This document shows, one piece after another, positions 35,416-43,885 of a DNA stretch of 64,000 nt. Positions within the stretch are counted from its first letter, which is position 1, and each line of letters begins with the position of its first letter. Position numbers and translations under genes: made by a program. Under the pieces are notes generated by a model. That model was given only the letters and a program-made list of their open reading frames with translations, was not told the DNA's origin and searched no databases. Origin of the DNA: Bacteroidales bacterium (GTDB taxonomy: Bacteria; Bacteroidota; Bacteroidia; Bacteroidales; Prolixibacteraceae). The stretch is taken from the NCBI GenBank assembly GCA_015654795.1, contig JAATGF010000152.1:1-64000 (forward strand), in the 5' to 3' direction.

Positions 35416-37053
35416 CTATTTCCGATATAAACAGCACTCCGGCAGTTGATTGTAAACAGCATCGGGCGCTTTAAATTTCTCAGTATCGTGCCCTGCGTTG
35501 GCGATTGCTTTCTGAATAGCATCCTGATTCGTAGTCATTGAATTAAATTCGACCCTGATTTTCTTTGTATTTACATCCCAGACAGCGGAGGAAACTCCGT
35601 TAACAGATTTCGCTGCTTTTTCAATACGCTCTTTACATTGCTCACAATTGCCCGAAACACCAAACGTGGCCCGCTGAACCGTCAGAGAAGATGTTTTTCC
35701 AACAGGGGTATCCTTCTTGCCTGATGTTGGAACATCATCCATGTCCATTCCTTCCATACTTTGATTATCCTGCGATTTGTCAGCGGGCATATCCATTCCC
35801 GGCATTGATGAAACCTTGACTCCTGCTGAAGGATTCATCATACTGGGTTTCCCTTCGAGCTGTGCCGAAGCATCCACACTAAATGCACCCTGCGTAACGA
35901 TCTCCTCTCCGTCATTCAAACCACTCATGATCACATAACTGTTTCCCAACATAGGTCCGAGTTCTATCTCGCGGATCTTAAAGACAGGTTCATCGGTTTT
36001 GATTTGTTTTACATAGACGACAGAACGTTTGCCCGTCCATAAAACAGCAGTGCGCGGAATAACTAACTTGTCCTTATATTCATCGAGGTTTGCTTTAACG
36101 ATGCCGGTTGCAAACATCTCAGGTTTTAATTTACCACCCTGGTTACCAACTTCAATCCGAACCCTCGCAATACGTGTGACGGGATCAAGTACAGGATCGA
36201 TAAAGGTGATATTTCCCGAATAATCGGCTCCGGGTAAAGCCTGAATTGCAAATGTCACCTTCTGACCTTTTGACAGATATGGAAGATCGCTTTCATAAGC
36301 ATCGAACATGATCCAGACATGCGAAAGATCGGCAACATCAAACAGCACAGTGCCCGGTGAAACATAGTCTCCATTATTGACACGCCGTGCAGAAACGATA
36401 CCTGTTGTATTGGCAAAAACTTCAAACTCTGTTTTTACCTTACCTGAAGTTTCGATAGTTGCAATCTGTTTCTCAGTCAGTTTCCATTGGCGAAGTTTAT
36501 CTTTCGCTGCTTCGTACAAGATCGGTTGTGCTTCCTTTGTTTTTACAGTTTCAAGTAACTCCTGCTGAGCGGTCACTAAATCAGGAGAATAGATAACGGC
36601 CAGGGTTTGTCCTTTCCGTACTACTTCACCTGTAAAGTTCACAAATAGTTTTTCAATACGACCCGGAAGATAAGCTACCTGACTTTGCAGAAGACGTTCA
36701 TCAGCTTGTACTTTGCCGTAGAGGCGTAATTCCTTCACTGTATTTTGTCTTGATACAATAGAAGTGAGGACATTAGCTAATTGAACAGCTTCCTTTGTCA
36801 TATGAATGGCATCCACATCGGTCGTTACACCTCCCTGATTGAGCGGAATTAATTCCATACCACAAATAGGACATTTACCCGGCTCGTGCATCCTGATCTG
36901 AGGATGCATGGCACATGTCCAGATCGTTTCTTTCGATGTTCCTGCAGTATGGTCATGTTTTTCTTCTTTAGGAGGAGAAGTATGAAAAAATAACCAACCT
37001 AAGAATATACCTATTATCAAGGTGGTGATCAGAAATATTGTTTGTCTCTTCAT
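35416..37053 (-). CDS. cusB: Cu/Ag efflux periplasmic adaptor CusB-like with two extra metal-binding domains
   Basis: This 545-aa adaptor links CusA to the outer-membrane channel and binds metal itself. It has an N-terminal membrane anchor (residues 5-24), a heavy-metal-binding domain with TCAMHPQI and PGKCPICGMEL (about 45-70), and then the CusB adaptor core with lipoyl (YLPGRIEKLFVNFTGE) and beta-barrel parts. A Met-rich linker follows (SMPGMDMPADK, SMEGMDMDDV, about 415-440), and a C-terminal HMA domain has GNCEQCKERI near 470 and LPECCLYRK at the end. Adaptors with a metal domain at each end are unusual. It is the last gene of the minus-strand cus operon. Confidence 0.92.
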   Translation of the reverse strand: MKRQTIFLITTLIIGIFLGWLFFHTSPPKEEKHDHTAGTSKETIWTCAMHPQIRMHEPGKCPICGMELIPLNQGGVTTDVDAIHMTKEAVQLANVLTSIVSRQNTVKELRLYGKVQADERLLQSQVAYLPGRIEKLFVNFTGEVVRKGQTLAVIYSPDLVTAQQELLETVKTKEAQPILYEAAKDKLRQWKLTEKQIATIETSGKVKTEFEVFANTTGIVSARRVNNGDYVSPGTVLFDVADLSHVWIMFDAYESDLPYLSKGQKVTFAIQALPGADYSGNITFIDPVLDPVTRIARVRIEVGNQGGKLKPEMFATGIVKANLDEYKDKLVIPRTAVLWTGKRSVVYVKQIKTDEPVFKIREIELGPMLGNSYVIMSGLNDGEEIVTQGAFSVDASAQLEGKPSMMNPSAGVKVSSMPGMDMPADKSQDNQSMEGMDMDDVPTSGKKDTPVGKTSSLTVQRATFGVSGNCEQCKERIEKAAKSVNGVSSAVWDVNTKKIRVEFNSMTTNQDAIQKAIANAGHDTEKFKAPDAVYNQLPECCLYRK

Positions 37054-37074
37054 GATGTTTTATTTTAAAGATAT

Positions 37075-37260
37075 AAGGAGGAAATACAGTTGAAATGGAA
37101 TAGATATAAAGTGGAAATACAAGCGAATAGAACAGACACAAAGTGGAAATAAGTGGAAATAAGTAGAAATAAACAATGTATTTCCATTAATTTCAATCTT
37201 ATTTCCATTTATATCCAAGTATTTCAAAATATTTCCCTTTATTTCTATCGTATTTCATTT
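37075..37260 (-). repeat. GAAATA/TTTC low-complexity inverted element between cusC and cusB
   Basis: On the plus strand a purine arm of serial GTGGAAATAA units (about 37075-37175) is followed by a pyrimidine arm of TTTCCATT units (about 37180-37260). The arms are mutually complementary. The right edge includes the stop codon of cusC. Confidence 0.8.
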
Positions 37261-38762
37261 TCATCTATACATTCCAATTTTTTTATCCAGGCAATTGCTG
37301 TATTGTAATCGGCAACTGCCTCTATTTGTTTGTATTCGTAATCGAACGTTTGCTGGCGGACACGCAAAATATCGGTAAGACCAGAGCCTCCGGATGCAAA
37401 ACTCCTGAGCATGATATCAAGCGATTTAGAAGCTAACTGAGATTGATCTGCATATAGTTTTCTTCTGCGCTGTGCATCCTGATATAATTGCATAGCCTGA
37501 TAATACTCGGTTTGGAGTGAATTGACCGTGGTCTTATAATTTTGTGCATTTGCCGATTTTAAAAAGTCTGCCTCGGTTCGCATGGCTTTATACTTCTTCC
37601 TGTAAATAGGCAAAGTAACCGTTACCATTGGCATAATCATATCTTTCCCGTTCATGGCCGATGTTGACATTTCACTCTTATTAATGAGTGAATAATTCAA
37701 TCCTAAACCTACCATCGGGTAACTCATTCTTGTTACCATTTGCTTGCGCGCTTCGAGCGACTGTTGTTCAAACTGGAGCATTCCAAGCATAGGATTCTTA
37801 CTTAAAGAACTGTCGGGTATTGCCAGTTTCGATGGTTGAAAGGTGTCTGCAATTAAAGTATCGGACAGAAGGACTACTGAATTTGGTGGTCTGTTCAGGT
37901 AACTATTAAACTGTGCGGCAATCGTGTTTACCTGGTTTTTTAACTGTTCAATATTATTTTGAAGGTCACCAATTTCAATCTGAATCCGGTAAACATCGGA
38001 AAGGCCTGAACCTCCGGAAGAGGAACCCATATTACTGCCCTGCATAGGAGATGATGGCTGATTAGAAACAGCAGTACCCGTATTACCTCCCATCGCGTTC
38101 ATACCTGATGATCCTGAAGTTGAACTTTGGGTTACAGGTGTTGGACTTATTCTGTTTGATGAGGTAGTACTGTTACCTGCCGGCACTGCTTTGAACCTGA
38201 CAATAGCCAATCTCTCGATTGTGCGAAGCAGCTCAATATTTTTCTCCGAGATGCGGATATTCTGCTTCACTTTATGCATTTCATACAAGGTACGTTGTAC
38301 ATCATAAAGAACCTGCAATTTGGCATCGCGAAACAATTCGTATTTCGCTTTTGCCATCAGACTCATTTCATCTTTAGCATTTTTGAGCACCCCGAACCAC
38401 GGAAACATTTGCATAAGGCGAATATCCGCCACCTGATTTCCGCCTAATAATTCCATCGGACTGAGGAAAACTCCAAGACTAACATCAGGATCAGGCAGAC
38501 TGCCAACCTGCGGTACTTTCTGCAACGCCGCCTCATATTCAGCATATCTCTGCAAAACAGTGGGATTGTTTTTTACTGCAATCCCGAGATAAACCGATAA
38601 GGAATCTTGTTGGGCATTTGCCGAAATAGATTGAAATAGATTGAAATAGATTGAAACAAAAAAAATTAAATTGTATTTCAGAATATTGCCAATCGTATAG
38701 AAACAGATAGAAATAGACCAATTCTGGATTCCTGATGATAGGTAATTATTAGACTTTGTCAT
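37245..38762 (-). CDS. cusC: TolC-family outer-membrane protein of the Cus system
   Basis: This 505-aa protein is the channel partner of CusA/CusB. The mature part shows DSLSVYLGIAVKNNPTVLQRYAEYEAAL, DPDVSLGVFLSPMELLGGNQ and the second coiled-coil half from about residue 340. A Ser/Gly/Met-rich insert (about 200-250) sits at the outer tip and may bind metal. The signal peptide (KYNLIFFVSIYFNLFQSISANAQ) is partly built from 10-bp tandem repeats, and the start lies within the end of the four-helix-bundle gene (14-nt overlap). This is an odd arrangement, suggesting that the original 5' end was replaced. The function should be intact. Confidence 0.85.
   Translation of the reverse strand: MTKSNNYLSSGIQNWSISICFYTIGNILKYNLIFFVSIYFNLFQSISANAQQDSLSVYLGIAVKNNPTVLQRYAEYEAALQKVPQVGSLPDPDVSLGVFLSPMELLGGNQVADIRLMQMFPWFGVLKNAKDEMSLMAKAKYELFRDAKLQVLYDVQRTLYEMHKVKQNIRISEKNIELLRTIERLAIVRFKAVPAGNSTTSSNRISPTPVTQSSTSGSSGMNAMGGNTGTAVSNQPSSPMQGSNMGSSSGGSGLSDVYRIQIEIGDLQNNIEQLKNQVNTIAAQFNSYLNRPPNSVVLLSDTLIADTFQPSKLAIPDSSLSKNPMLGMLQFEQQSLEARKQMVTRMSYPMVGLGLNYSLINKSEMSTSAMNGKDMIMPMVTVTLPIYRKKYKAMRTEADFLKSANAQNYKTTVNSLQTEYYQAMQLYQDAQRRRKLYADQSQLASKSLDIMLRSFASGGSGLTDILRVRQQTFDYEYKQIEAVADYNTAIAWIKKLECIDENEIR
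38621..38740 (-). repeat. 10-bp tandem repeats and A8 tract in the cusC 5' coding region
   Basis: TTGAAATAGA repeats at 38631-38640 and 38641-38650, flanked by partial units (CCGAAATAGA at 38621, TTGAAA at 38651), then eight A at 38658-38665. GTAGAAACAG then ATAGAAATAG follow near 38697-38716. This is the left end of the same low-complexity family that ends cusA. Confidence 0.85.
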
Positions 38763-39150
38763 GATTTTCTCTAGCCTTTTTTGTTGTAACTGTAATGAAA
38801 TTATTCAGTTTTACCAGTAATATCGAAGCCATACCATTAATAGTTTCGACTTCTTCTTTTGTGATTTTTTCTCTCTCGAATAGTAATTCGAACCAGTGTA
38901 TGAAAGCTTCAAAATGAGAACCCCTTGCGTTGTGGTAAAATCGAACTTTATCAAGATAATGAAAACGGCCATAACCTTCAGCAATATTTGCTCCAATAGA
39001 ATCCACAGATCTAAGAAATTGATCCCCAATATGTTTTTTATCTTCAAAACTTAATCTGCAATAAATCTTCCACGCTATCGTTGATAACTGCCTGGACAAC
39101 TTATAGACCTCCAGATTTTTTAGCTCGATGTAATTTTGGCTTTCCATAGT
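38749..39150 (-). CDS. Four-helix-bundle protein (S23 / 23S rRNA intervening-sequence family)
   Basis: About 133 aa, starting at the ATG at 39150 (MESQNYIELKNLEVYKLSRQL); an in-frame start seven codons earlier is less likely. The sequence fits the four-helix-bundle family first found in 23S rRNA intervening sequences: YKLSRQLSTIAWKIY, FLRSVDSIGANIAEGYGR, KVRFYHNARGSHFEAFIHW and the closing helix. Relatives bind nucleic acid, and the Avd protein of diversity-generating retroelements has the same fold. Here it lies inside a copper operon between cusA and cusC, bounded on both sides by GAAATA/TTTC inverted repeats. It looks like the cargo of a mobile intervening element. Confidence 0.88.
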   Translation of the reverse strand, partial: TMESQNYIELKNLEVYKLSRQLSTIAWKIYCRLSFEDKKHIGDQFLRSVDSIGANIAEGYGRFHYLDKVRFYHNARGSHFEAFIHWFELLFEREKITKEEVETINGMASILLVKLNNFITVTTKKARENHDKV

Positions 39151-39177
39151 TTTATATTTTAGTTTAAACAATTAATC

Positions 39178-39305
39178 AAAGGAAAATTTAGAAAAAGAAA
39201 TAATGAAATTCGTAGAAATAATTAGAAATATTTTCTTTGTATTTCCAACCATATTTCTATCTGTTTCGATTGTATTTCCAAAAATTTCTATCTATTTCAA
39301 TCCCC
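39178..39305 (-). repeat. GAAATA/TTTC inverted element at the end of cusA
   Basis: On the plus strand, GAAATAATGAAATTCG and AGAAATAATTAGAAAT units (about 39196-39232) are mirrored by TTTCCAACC-, TTTCTATCTGTTTCG- and TTTCCAAAAATTTC-type units (about 39240-39300). The cusA stop lies in GGATTGAAATAG, read on the minus strand. It is the inverted counterpart of the repeats at 38621. Confidence 0.8.
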
Positions 39306-42300
39306 GTTCCCTCCACATCGCCTGAAACAATGGAACCACGAACACCGTCATCACCTGAATAACCATACCGCCAAACATGGGTATTGCCATTGGAATCATA
39401 ATATCAGAACCTTTGCCTGTAGATGACAGAACTGGCAATAACGCGATAACTGCAACAGCTGTAGTCATCATTGCAGGTCGCACACGTTTCAGTCCGGCAG
39501 CGACTACCGCCTCACGAACATCATGAACAGTAGCAGGATGACGGGCTTCAAAAACCTGGTGAATATAGGTTCCCATAATGACTCCGTCGTTCGTGGCAAT
39601 ACCAAACAAGGCAATGAATCCTACCCAGACGGCCACACTTAAATTGATGGGGTGCATCTGAAACATATCCCGCAAATTAATACCCGCCACAGAAAAATTC
39701 ATAAACCAGCCCTGACCATAAAGCCACAACATGATAAAGCCGCCGGCAAAGGCTACAAAAACACCTGAAAAATGAATAAATGACGCAGTAACTGTGCGGA
39801 ACTGGAAATAGAGCAATAACAATATCAGCAGAAGACTTATAGGAATGACGATCGCCAATCTTTTTGTAGCCCTCATTTGATGCTCATAATTACCCGCAAA
39901 TTTATAAGATACGCCGGGAGACAAAACAAGCGCCCCGGAATTCAGTTTCTGTTGCAAGACTTTAGTCGCCTCTTCCACAACATCTACTTCCGCCTTGCCT
40001 TCGTTTTTATCGAAAATAACATACCCATTCAGAAAAGTATTTTCGCTCCTGATCATCTGCGCACCGCGCGTATAATCAATATCGGCAATTTCACCCAATG
40101 GAATCTGAACACCATTCCCGGCCGGAATTAAGATGCGTTTGAGATCATCCGGATTATCACGCAACTCACGCGCATAACGAACACGAATCGGGAAACGCTC
40201 CCGTCCTTCAACAGAATTGCTTAGCGCCATCCCTCCTACTGCCACTTGTAAAACCTCCTGCACATCGCTTACAGTCATGCCATAGCGAGCCATCGCTTCG
40301 CGATTTAGCTTTATTTCGAGATACGGAGCACCAACAGCGCGGTCATAAAATACGGCAGATGCCTTAATCGAGGGTACATCTTTCAATGCCTGTTCAAGTT
40401 GCATCCCCGCCTTTTCGATGGCGTCCAAATCTGGCCCATAGACTTTTAAGCCCATCGGAGCACGCATTCCGGTTGAAAGCATTACCAAACGTGTTTCGAT
40501 AGGTTGCAATTTGGGAGCGGAAGTCAATCCCGGAATATTGGTCACTTTCACAATCTCGTTCCAAATATCATTAGGACTCTTTATTTGGGGTCGCCATTGA
40601 CGAAAATACTCACCATGGCTATCCCGAATAAGAAATGAATGGATATTTTTTGAAATAGATTGAAATGAATTGAAATTCATGGAAATATTTGTGTAAGGCC
40701 TTTCAACTTCTATCCACTTACCATGAACCAGAATATGAAATATTTCGTTTTCTTTCTCATACCCAATTGCCTCAATACTACCTATTTCTATTTTATTTCC
40801 ATTTATTTCAGTCAAATCTCTATTTATTTCTATTTTATTTCCACTTGTATCATCCTTATTTCCATTTGTTTCTATCGTATTTCTAACTTTCTGTAAATCC
40901 AAAACAAAATTCCCATTCTTATCTACTTTAAACATTTCCCGCTGTCCATTCTCGTCGAGGATATATTCTGAACGATAATTGATTGTATTCTCAAACATTT
41001 GCACAGGAGCAGGGTCAAGCGCGGAGTTTACCCTACCCCACTTACCAACAGCGACCTCTACCTCAGGAATCGTGGACAGGCGTTTATCGAGTGTTTCAAT
41101 ATATTGAAGGTTCTTTTCGATGCTTGAATGTGGCATACTGGTTGGCATAAGCAGGAACGAACCTTCATTGAGTGACGGCATAAACTCCTTACCAGTTCCC
41201 GGAAACGTTTTTGCAGGCGCCTGCCAAAAAGCGGTTTGCCTGAAACTTTTCCAGCCCATTTTTTCGGCACCCGTGGCAACAAATCCGAATGATTTATCGA
41301 AACCCAGCCAAACCAAAAGACCTAATAATAAGGTAACGCCTGGAATAATGAGAAACTTACGTTTGTGTGCTAATGCCCAACGAATGATATCTTCATAGAA
41401 ATGAACCATCGACATCAAAGCTGCAAGAATAATGGCTATAATTCCGCCAACAAATATAAAGTTGGTTAAAATACTGTTATGAGCGCCTAACGGAAGCCAC
41501 TCAATAGTGAGGTACCAGGCAGCGACAAGCACGGTGATGGCAATATTGATATAGTTGGGATATTCCTTTTTGCGTTCTGGCCAACGATCTTCGAGCAGAT
41601 TATTGATACCAATTGCAATTAAAGCCAATGCAGGCCACGCGTTCCATAAAATTACAAACAGGATACCTGCGACAAACAAGCCTCCGTTCCAGATTTTACG
41701 AATCTTCTTTGTATCAATACGTATCGAAAAGAAAATATGCGTTAAAGTAGGGAGGACAACAATTCCAAGAATGAAGGCAGAAATCAGTGCAAACGTTTTG
41801 GTGAAGGCCAGCGGGTGAAACAGCTTTCCCTCAGCGGCCTGCATGGCAAAAACGGGAAGGAAACTAACGATGGTGGTTGCGATAGATGTTACAACCGCCG
41901 CACGTACTTCGGTGGTTGCAAAATAGATGACCGACATTAATTTTTTCCCGCGAATCCCTTTGTTTTCGGGCATTTCCAAATGCCTGAGAATATTCTCCAC
42001 ATCCACAATTCCGATGTCAACCATTACACCAATTGCAATTGCGATGCCCGATAGAGCAACAATATTGGCTTCAACACCAAAAAGACGCATAAGAATAAAG
42101 GTCATTAGCACACCAATCGGAAGTAATCCTGCAACAATTAAAGATGCCCGCAGATTCATTACAAGGACAATAATGACGATAATACTTATCAGGATTTCGT
42201 GCGACAGCGCAGATTCAAGTGTTCCAATGGTTTCCTTAATCAGTCCTGTACGGTCGTAGAATGGAACAATCGTTACTTTAGAAACAGTACCATCGGGCAA

Positions 42301-43308
42301 CGTTTTTTGAGGAAGTCCGCCTTCAATCTCTTTAATTTTATCCTTTACATTGTTGATGACATCCATTGGATTTGAGCCATAACGGGCAACAACAACTGCG
42401 CCAACAGCCTCGGAACCAGATTTATCAAGCCCTCCTCGACGTGTGGCCGGACCAAATGCAACGCGCGCCACATCTTTAATCCGCACCGGGACGTTATTCC
42501 GGACTGCGACCACAGAAATTTCAAGATCATCGAGATTCTTAACATACCCTAAACCACGGATAATATACTCAACGTTATTTAATTCCATTGTTTCAGCACC
42601 TATGTCGAGGTTGCTTTTACGAACGGCATTCATTACGTCCATAACTGAAACGTTGAATGCTTTGAGCGCTTCGGGATTTAAGTCGATCTGATATTCCTTA
42701 ATAAAACCACCTACGGTTGCTACTTCTGAAACCCCTTCGGCGGTTGACAATCCATATTTGACGTAAAAATCCTGGATAGTACGAAGTTCCTGAGGATCCC
42801 ATCCCCCATTGGGGTTACCAGTTTTGGGATTGCGTCCTTCCAAAGTATACCAATAAATTTGGCCAAGTGCAGTTGCATCGGGTCCAAGAGTTGGCTGCAC
42901 TCCGGCAGGCAATGTCCCTGAAGGCAAAGAATTAAGCTTTTCGAGAATGCGCGAACGGCTCCAGTAAAATTCTATATTGTCTTTAAAAATGATATAGATA
43001 AAAGACATTCCAAACATAGAGGTGCTTCGCACAGTTTCCACACCGGGAATTCCCAATAAGGCAGTCGTCAAAGGATAGGTGACCTGATCCTGCATATCTT
43101 TGGGAGAACGTCCCATCCATTCGGTAGCGACTATCTGCTGATTTTCGCCAATATCAGGAATTGCATCCACAGCAATCGGATCACGTGGAAAGAAATCTGA
43201 TTTCCAGTTGAAAGGCATAAATACCATTCCCAGCACTACAAAAGTGATCAGGAAAATAAAGGTAATCAGCCTGTTTTCGAGGAAATATTTAACAAGTCGG
43301 TTGAACAT
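39292..43308 (-). CDS. cusA: Cu/Ag RND efflux permease CusA-like, carrying repeat-derived insertion
   Basis: This 1338-aa heavy-metal RND pump has TM1 (residues about 14-32), NRLVKYFLENR at the start, the GIAIAIGVMVDIGIVDVENILRHLE proton-relay region near 420-445, and ATNDGVIMGTYIHQVFEA near the C-terminus. It is about 100-300 residues longer than common CusA. Part of the extra length is a segment at about residues 805-895 (NGNK-, GNKIEI-type repeats) translated from GAAATA/TTTC repeats in the second periplasmic domain. A longer loop around 530-640 carries added membrane segments. The frame is intact. It is co-transcribed with the metal-binding genes upstream. Confidence 0.93.
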   Translation of the reverse strand: MFNRLVKYFLENRLITFIFLITFVVLGMVFMPFNWKSDFFPRDPIAVDAIPDIGENQQIVATEWMGRSPKDMQDQVTYPLTTALLGIPGVETVRSTSMFGMSFIYIIFKDNIEFYWSRSRILEKLNSLPSGTLPAGVQPTLGPDATALGQIYWYTLEGRNPKTGNPNGGWDPQELRTIQDFYVKYGLSTAEGVSEVATVGGFIKEYQIDLNPEALKAFNVSVMDVMNAVRKSNLDIGAETMELNNVEYIIRGLGYVKNLDDLEISVVAVRNNVPVRIKDVARVAFGPATRRGGLDKSGSEAVGAVVVARYGSNPMDVINNVKDKIKEIEGGLPQKTLPDGTVSKVTIVPFYDRTGLIKETIGTLESALSHEILISIIVIIVLVMNLRASLIVAGLLPIGVLMTFILMRLFGVEANIVALSGIAIAIGVMVDIGIVDVENILRHLEMPENKGIRGKKLMSVIYFATTEVRAAVVTSIATTIVSFLPVFAMQAAEGKLFHPLAFTKTFALISAFILGIVVLPTLTHIFFSIRIDTKKIRKIWNGGLFVAGILFVILWNAWPALALIAIGINNLLEDRWPERKKEYPNYINIAITVLVAAWYLTIEWLPLGAHNSILTNFIFVGGIIAIILAALMSMVHFYEDIIRWALAHKRKFLIIPGVTLLLGLLVWLGFDKSFGFVATGAEKMGWKSFRQTAFWQAPAKTFPGTGKEFMPSLNEGSFLLMPTSMPHSSIEKNLQYIETLDKRLSTIPEVEVAVGKWGRVNSALDPAPVQMFENTINYRSEYILDENGQREMFKVDKNGNFVLDLQKVRNTIETNGNKDDTSGNKIEINRDLTEINGNKIEIGSIEAIGYEKENEIFHILVHGKWIEVERPYTNISMNFNSFQSISKNIHSFLIRDSHGEYFRQWRPQIKSPNDIWNEIVKVTNIPGLTSAPKLQPIETRLVMLSTGMRAPMGLKVYGPDLDAIEKAGMQLEQALKDVPSIKASAVFYDRAVGAPYLEIKLNREAMARYGMTVSDVQEVLQVAVGGMALSNSVEGRERFPIRVRYARELRDNPDDLKRILIPAGNGVQIPLGEIADIDYTRGAQMIRSENTFLNGYVIFDKNEGKAEVDVVEEATKVLQQKLNSGALVLSPGVSYKFAGNYEHQMRATKRLAIVIPISLLLILLLLYFQFRTVTASFIHFSGVFVAFAGGFIMLWLYGQGWFMNFSVAGINLRDMFQMHPINLSVAVWVGFIALFGIATNDGVIMGTYIHQVFEARHPATVHDVREAVVAAGLKRVRPAMMTTAVAVIALLPVLSSTGKGSDIMIPMAIPMFGGMVIQVMTVFVVPLFQAMWRERGLK
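40622..40895 (-). repeat. GAAATA/TTTC repeat insertion inside cusA
   Basis: The left arm (plus strand) has GAAATAGATTGAAATGAATT and relatives at about 40649-40684. The right arm has serial TTTCTATTTTATTTCCATT-type units at about 40785-40890. About 100 bp between them is not low-complexity. The insertion keeps the cusA frame open and encodes the NGNKIEI-like repeats. Confidence 0.8.
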
Positions 43309-43325
43309 GGTATTTTCTTTAAGTG

Positions 43326-43616
43326 TTAATGATGACCACCGTGACCACCGCTGCTTACTCCCATCCCGGTATGACTATCTGGCATCCTGTCTTGGTTCAA
43401 ATTAGTGGACTTTGAATTTCGGTAATCATCGTAAGATATCATTTCCATCCCACATTTCGGGCATTTATCCGGCTTAGAAGCAATATACTCCTTGTGCATC
43501 GGACAAAGATACATCGCATGTTGATTAAGTTGTTTTTGCTGAGCAATATGTCTTCCACAGGAGGTGAATGCAAACACGGAAACTGTTATCAAAAGAATTG
43601 AAATAGGTTTCTTCAT
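43326..43616 (-). CDS. Heavy-metal-binding-domain lipoprotein
   Basis: This 96-aa lipoprotein has a signal peptide with lipobox VFAFTSC (cysteine near residue 20). A heavy-metal-binding domain follows, YLCPMHKEYIASKPDKCPKCGMEM (in order C-x-M-H ... C-P-x-C-G-M), and a His/Gly-rich end (GGHGGHH). It presumably buffers or hands periplasmic copper to the Cus pump; the same domain is fused to CusB in this operon. It ends 18 bp upstream of cusA and is surely co-transcribed. Confidence 0.87.
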   Translation of the reverse strand: MKKPISILLITVSVFAFTSCGRHIAQQKQLNQHAMYLCPMHKEYIASKPDKCPKCGMEMISYDDYRNSKSTNLNQDRMPDSHTGMGVSSGGHGGHH

Positions 43617-43885
43617 TTTTATATCTGCCTATTCACATTTATAACATACTTAGTGTGGACAGGGAACTATCCCCTGTCCAACAACTAAAAAAATCACCTT
43701 TCAAACCTTACGTCAAATAATGGAGGGCAATTATGAAATTTAATGACATCCTCCTAAATATTGCAATATATTACTGCTGCAATGACCAGCATACGAAGCA
43801 GTCATGCTGAAAATGCAAAAGTATGATACAATACAATGACAATAATTGATTTATTCAGTATAAATAGATATAAATGCGAATTAAA
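43617..43885. other. Intergenic gap inside the cus operon
   Basis: No gene is seen. The sequence is AT-rich, with a weak AGTGTGGACAGGGAACTATC / CCCTGTCCAACAAC inverted pair at about 43650-43686 that may form a processing hairpin. Confidence 0.35.

Noticed and set aside
37075-40895. GAAATA/TTTC repeats as a CRISPR or diversity-generating system
   Set aside because: Units are short and imperfect and no reverse transcriptase or template/variable repeat pair is present, although the four-helix-bundle protein resembles Avd.
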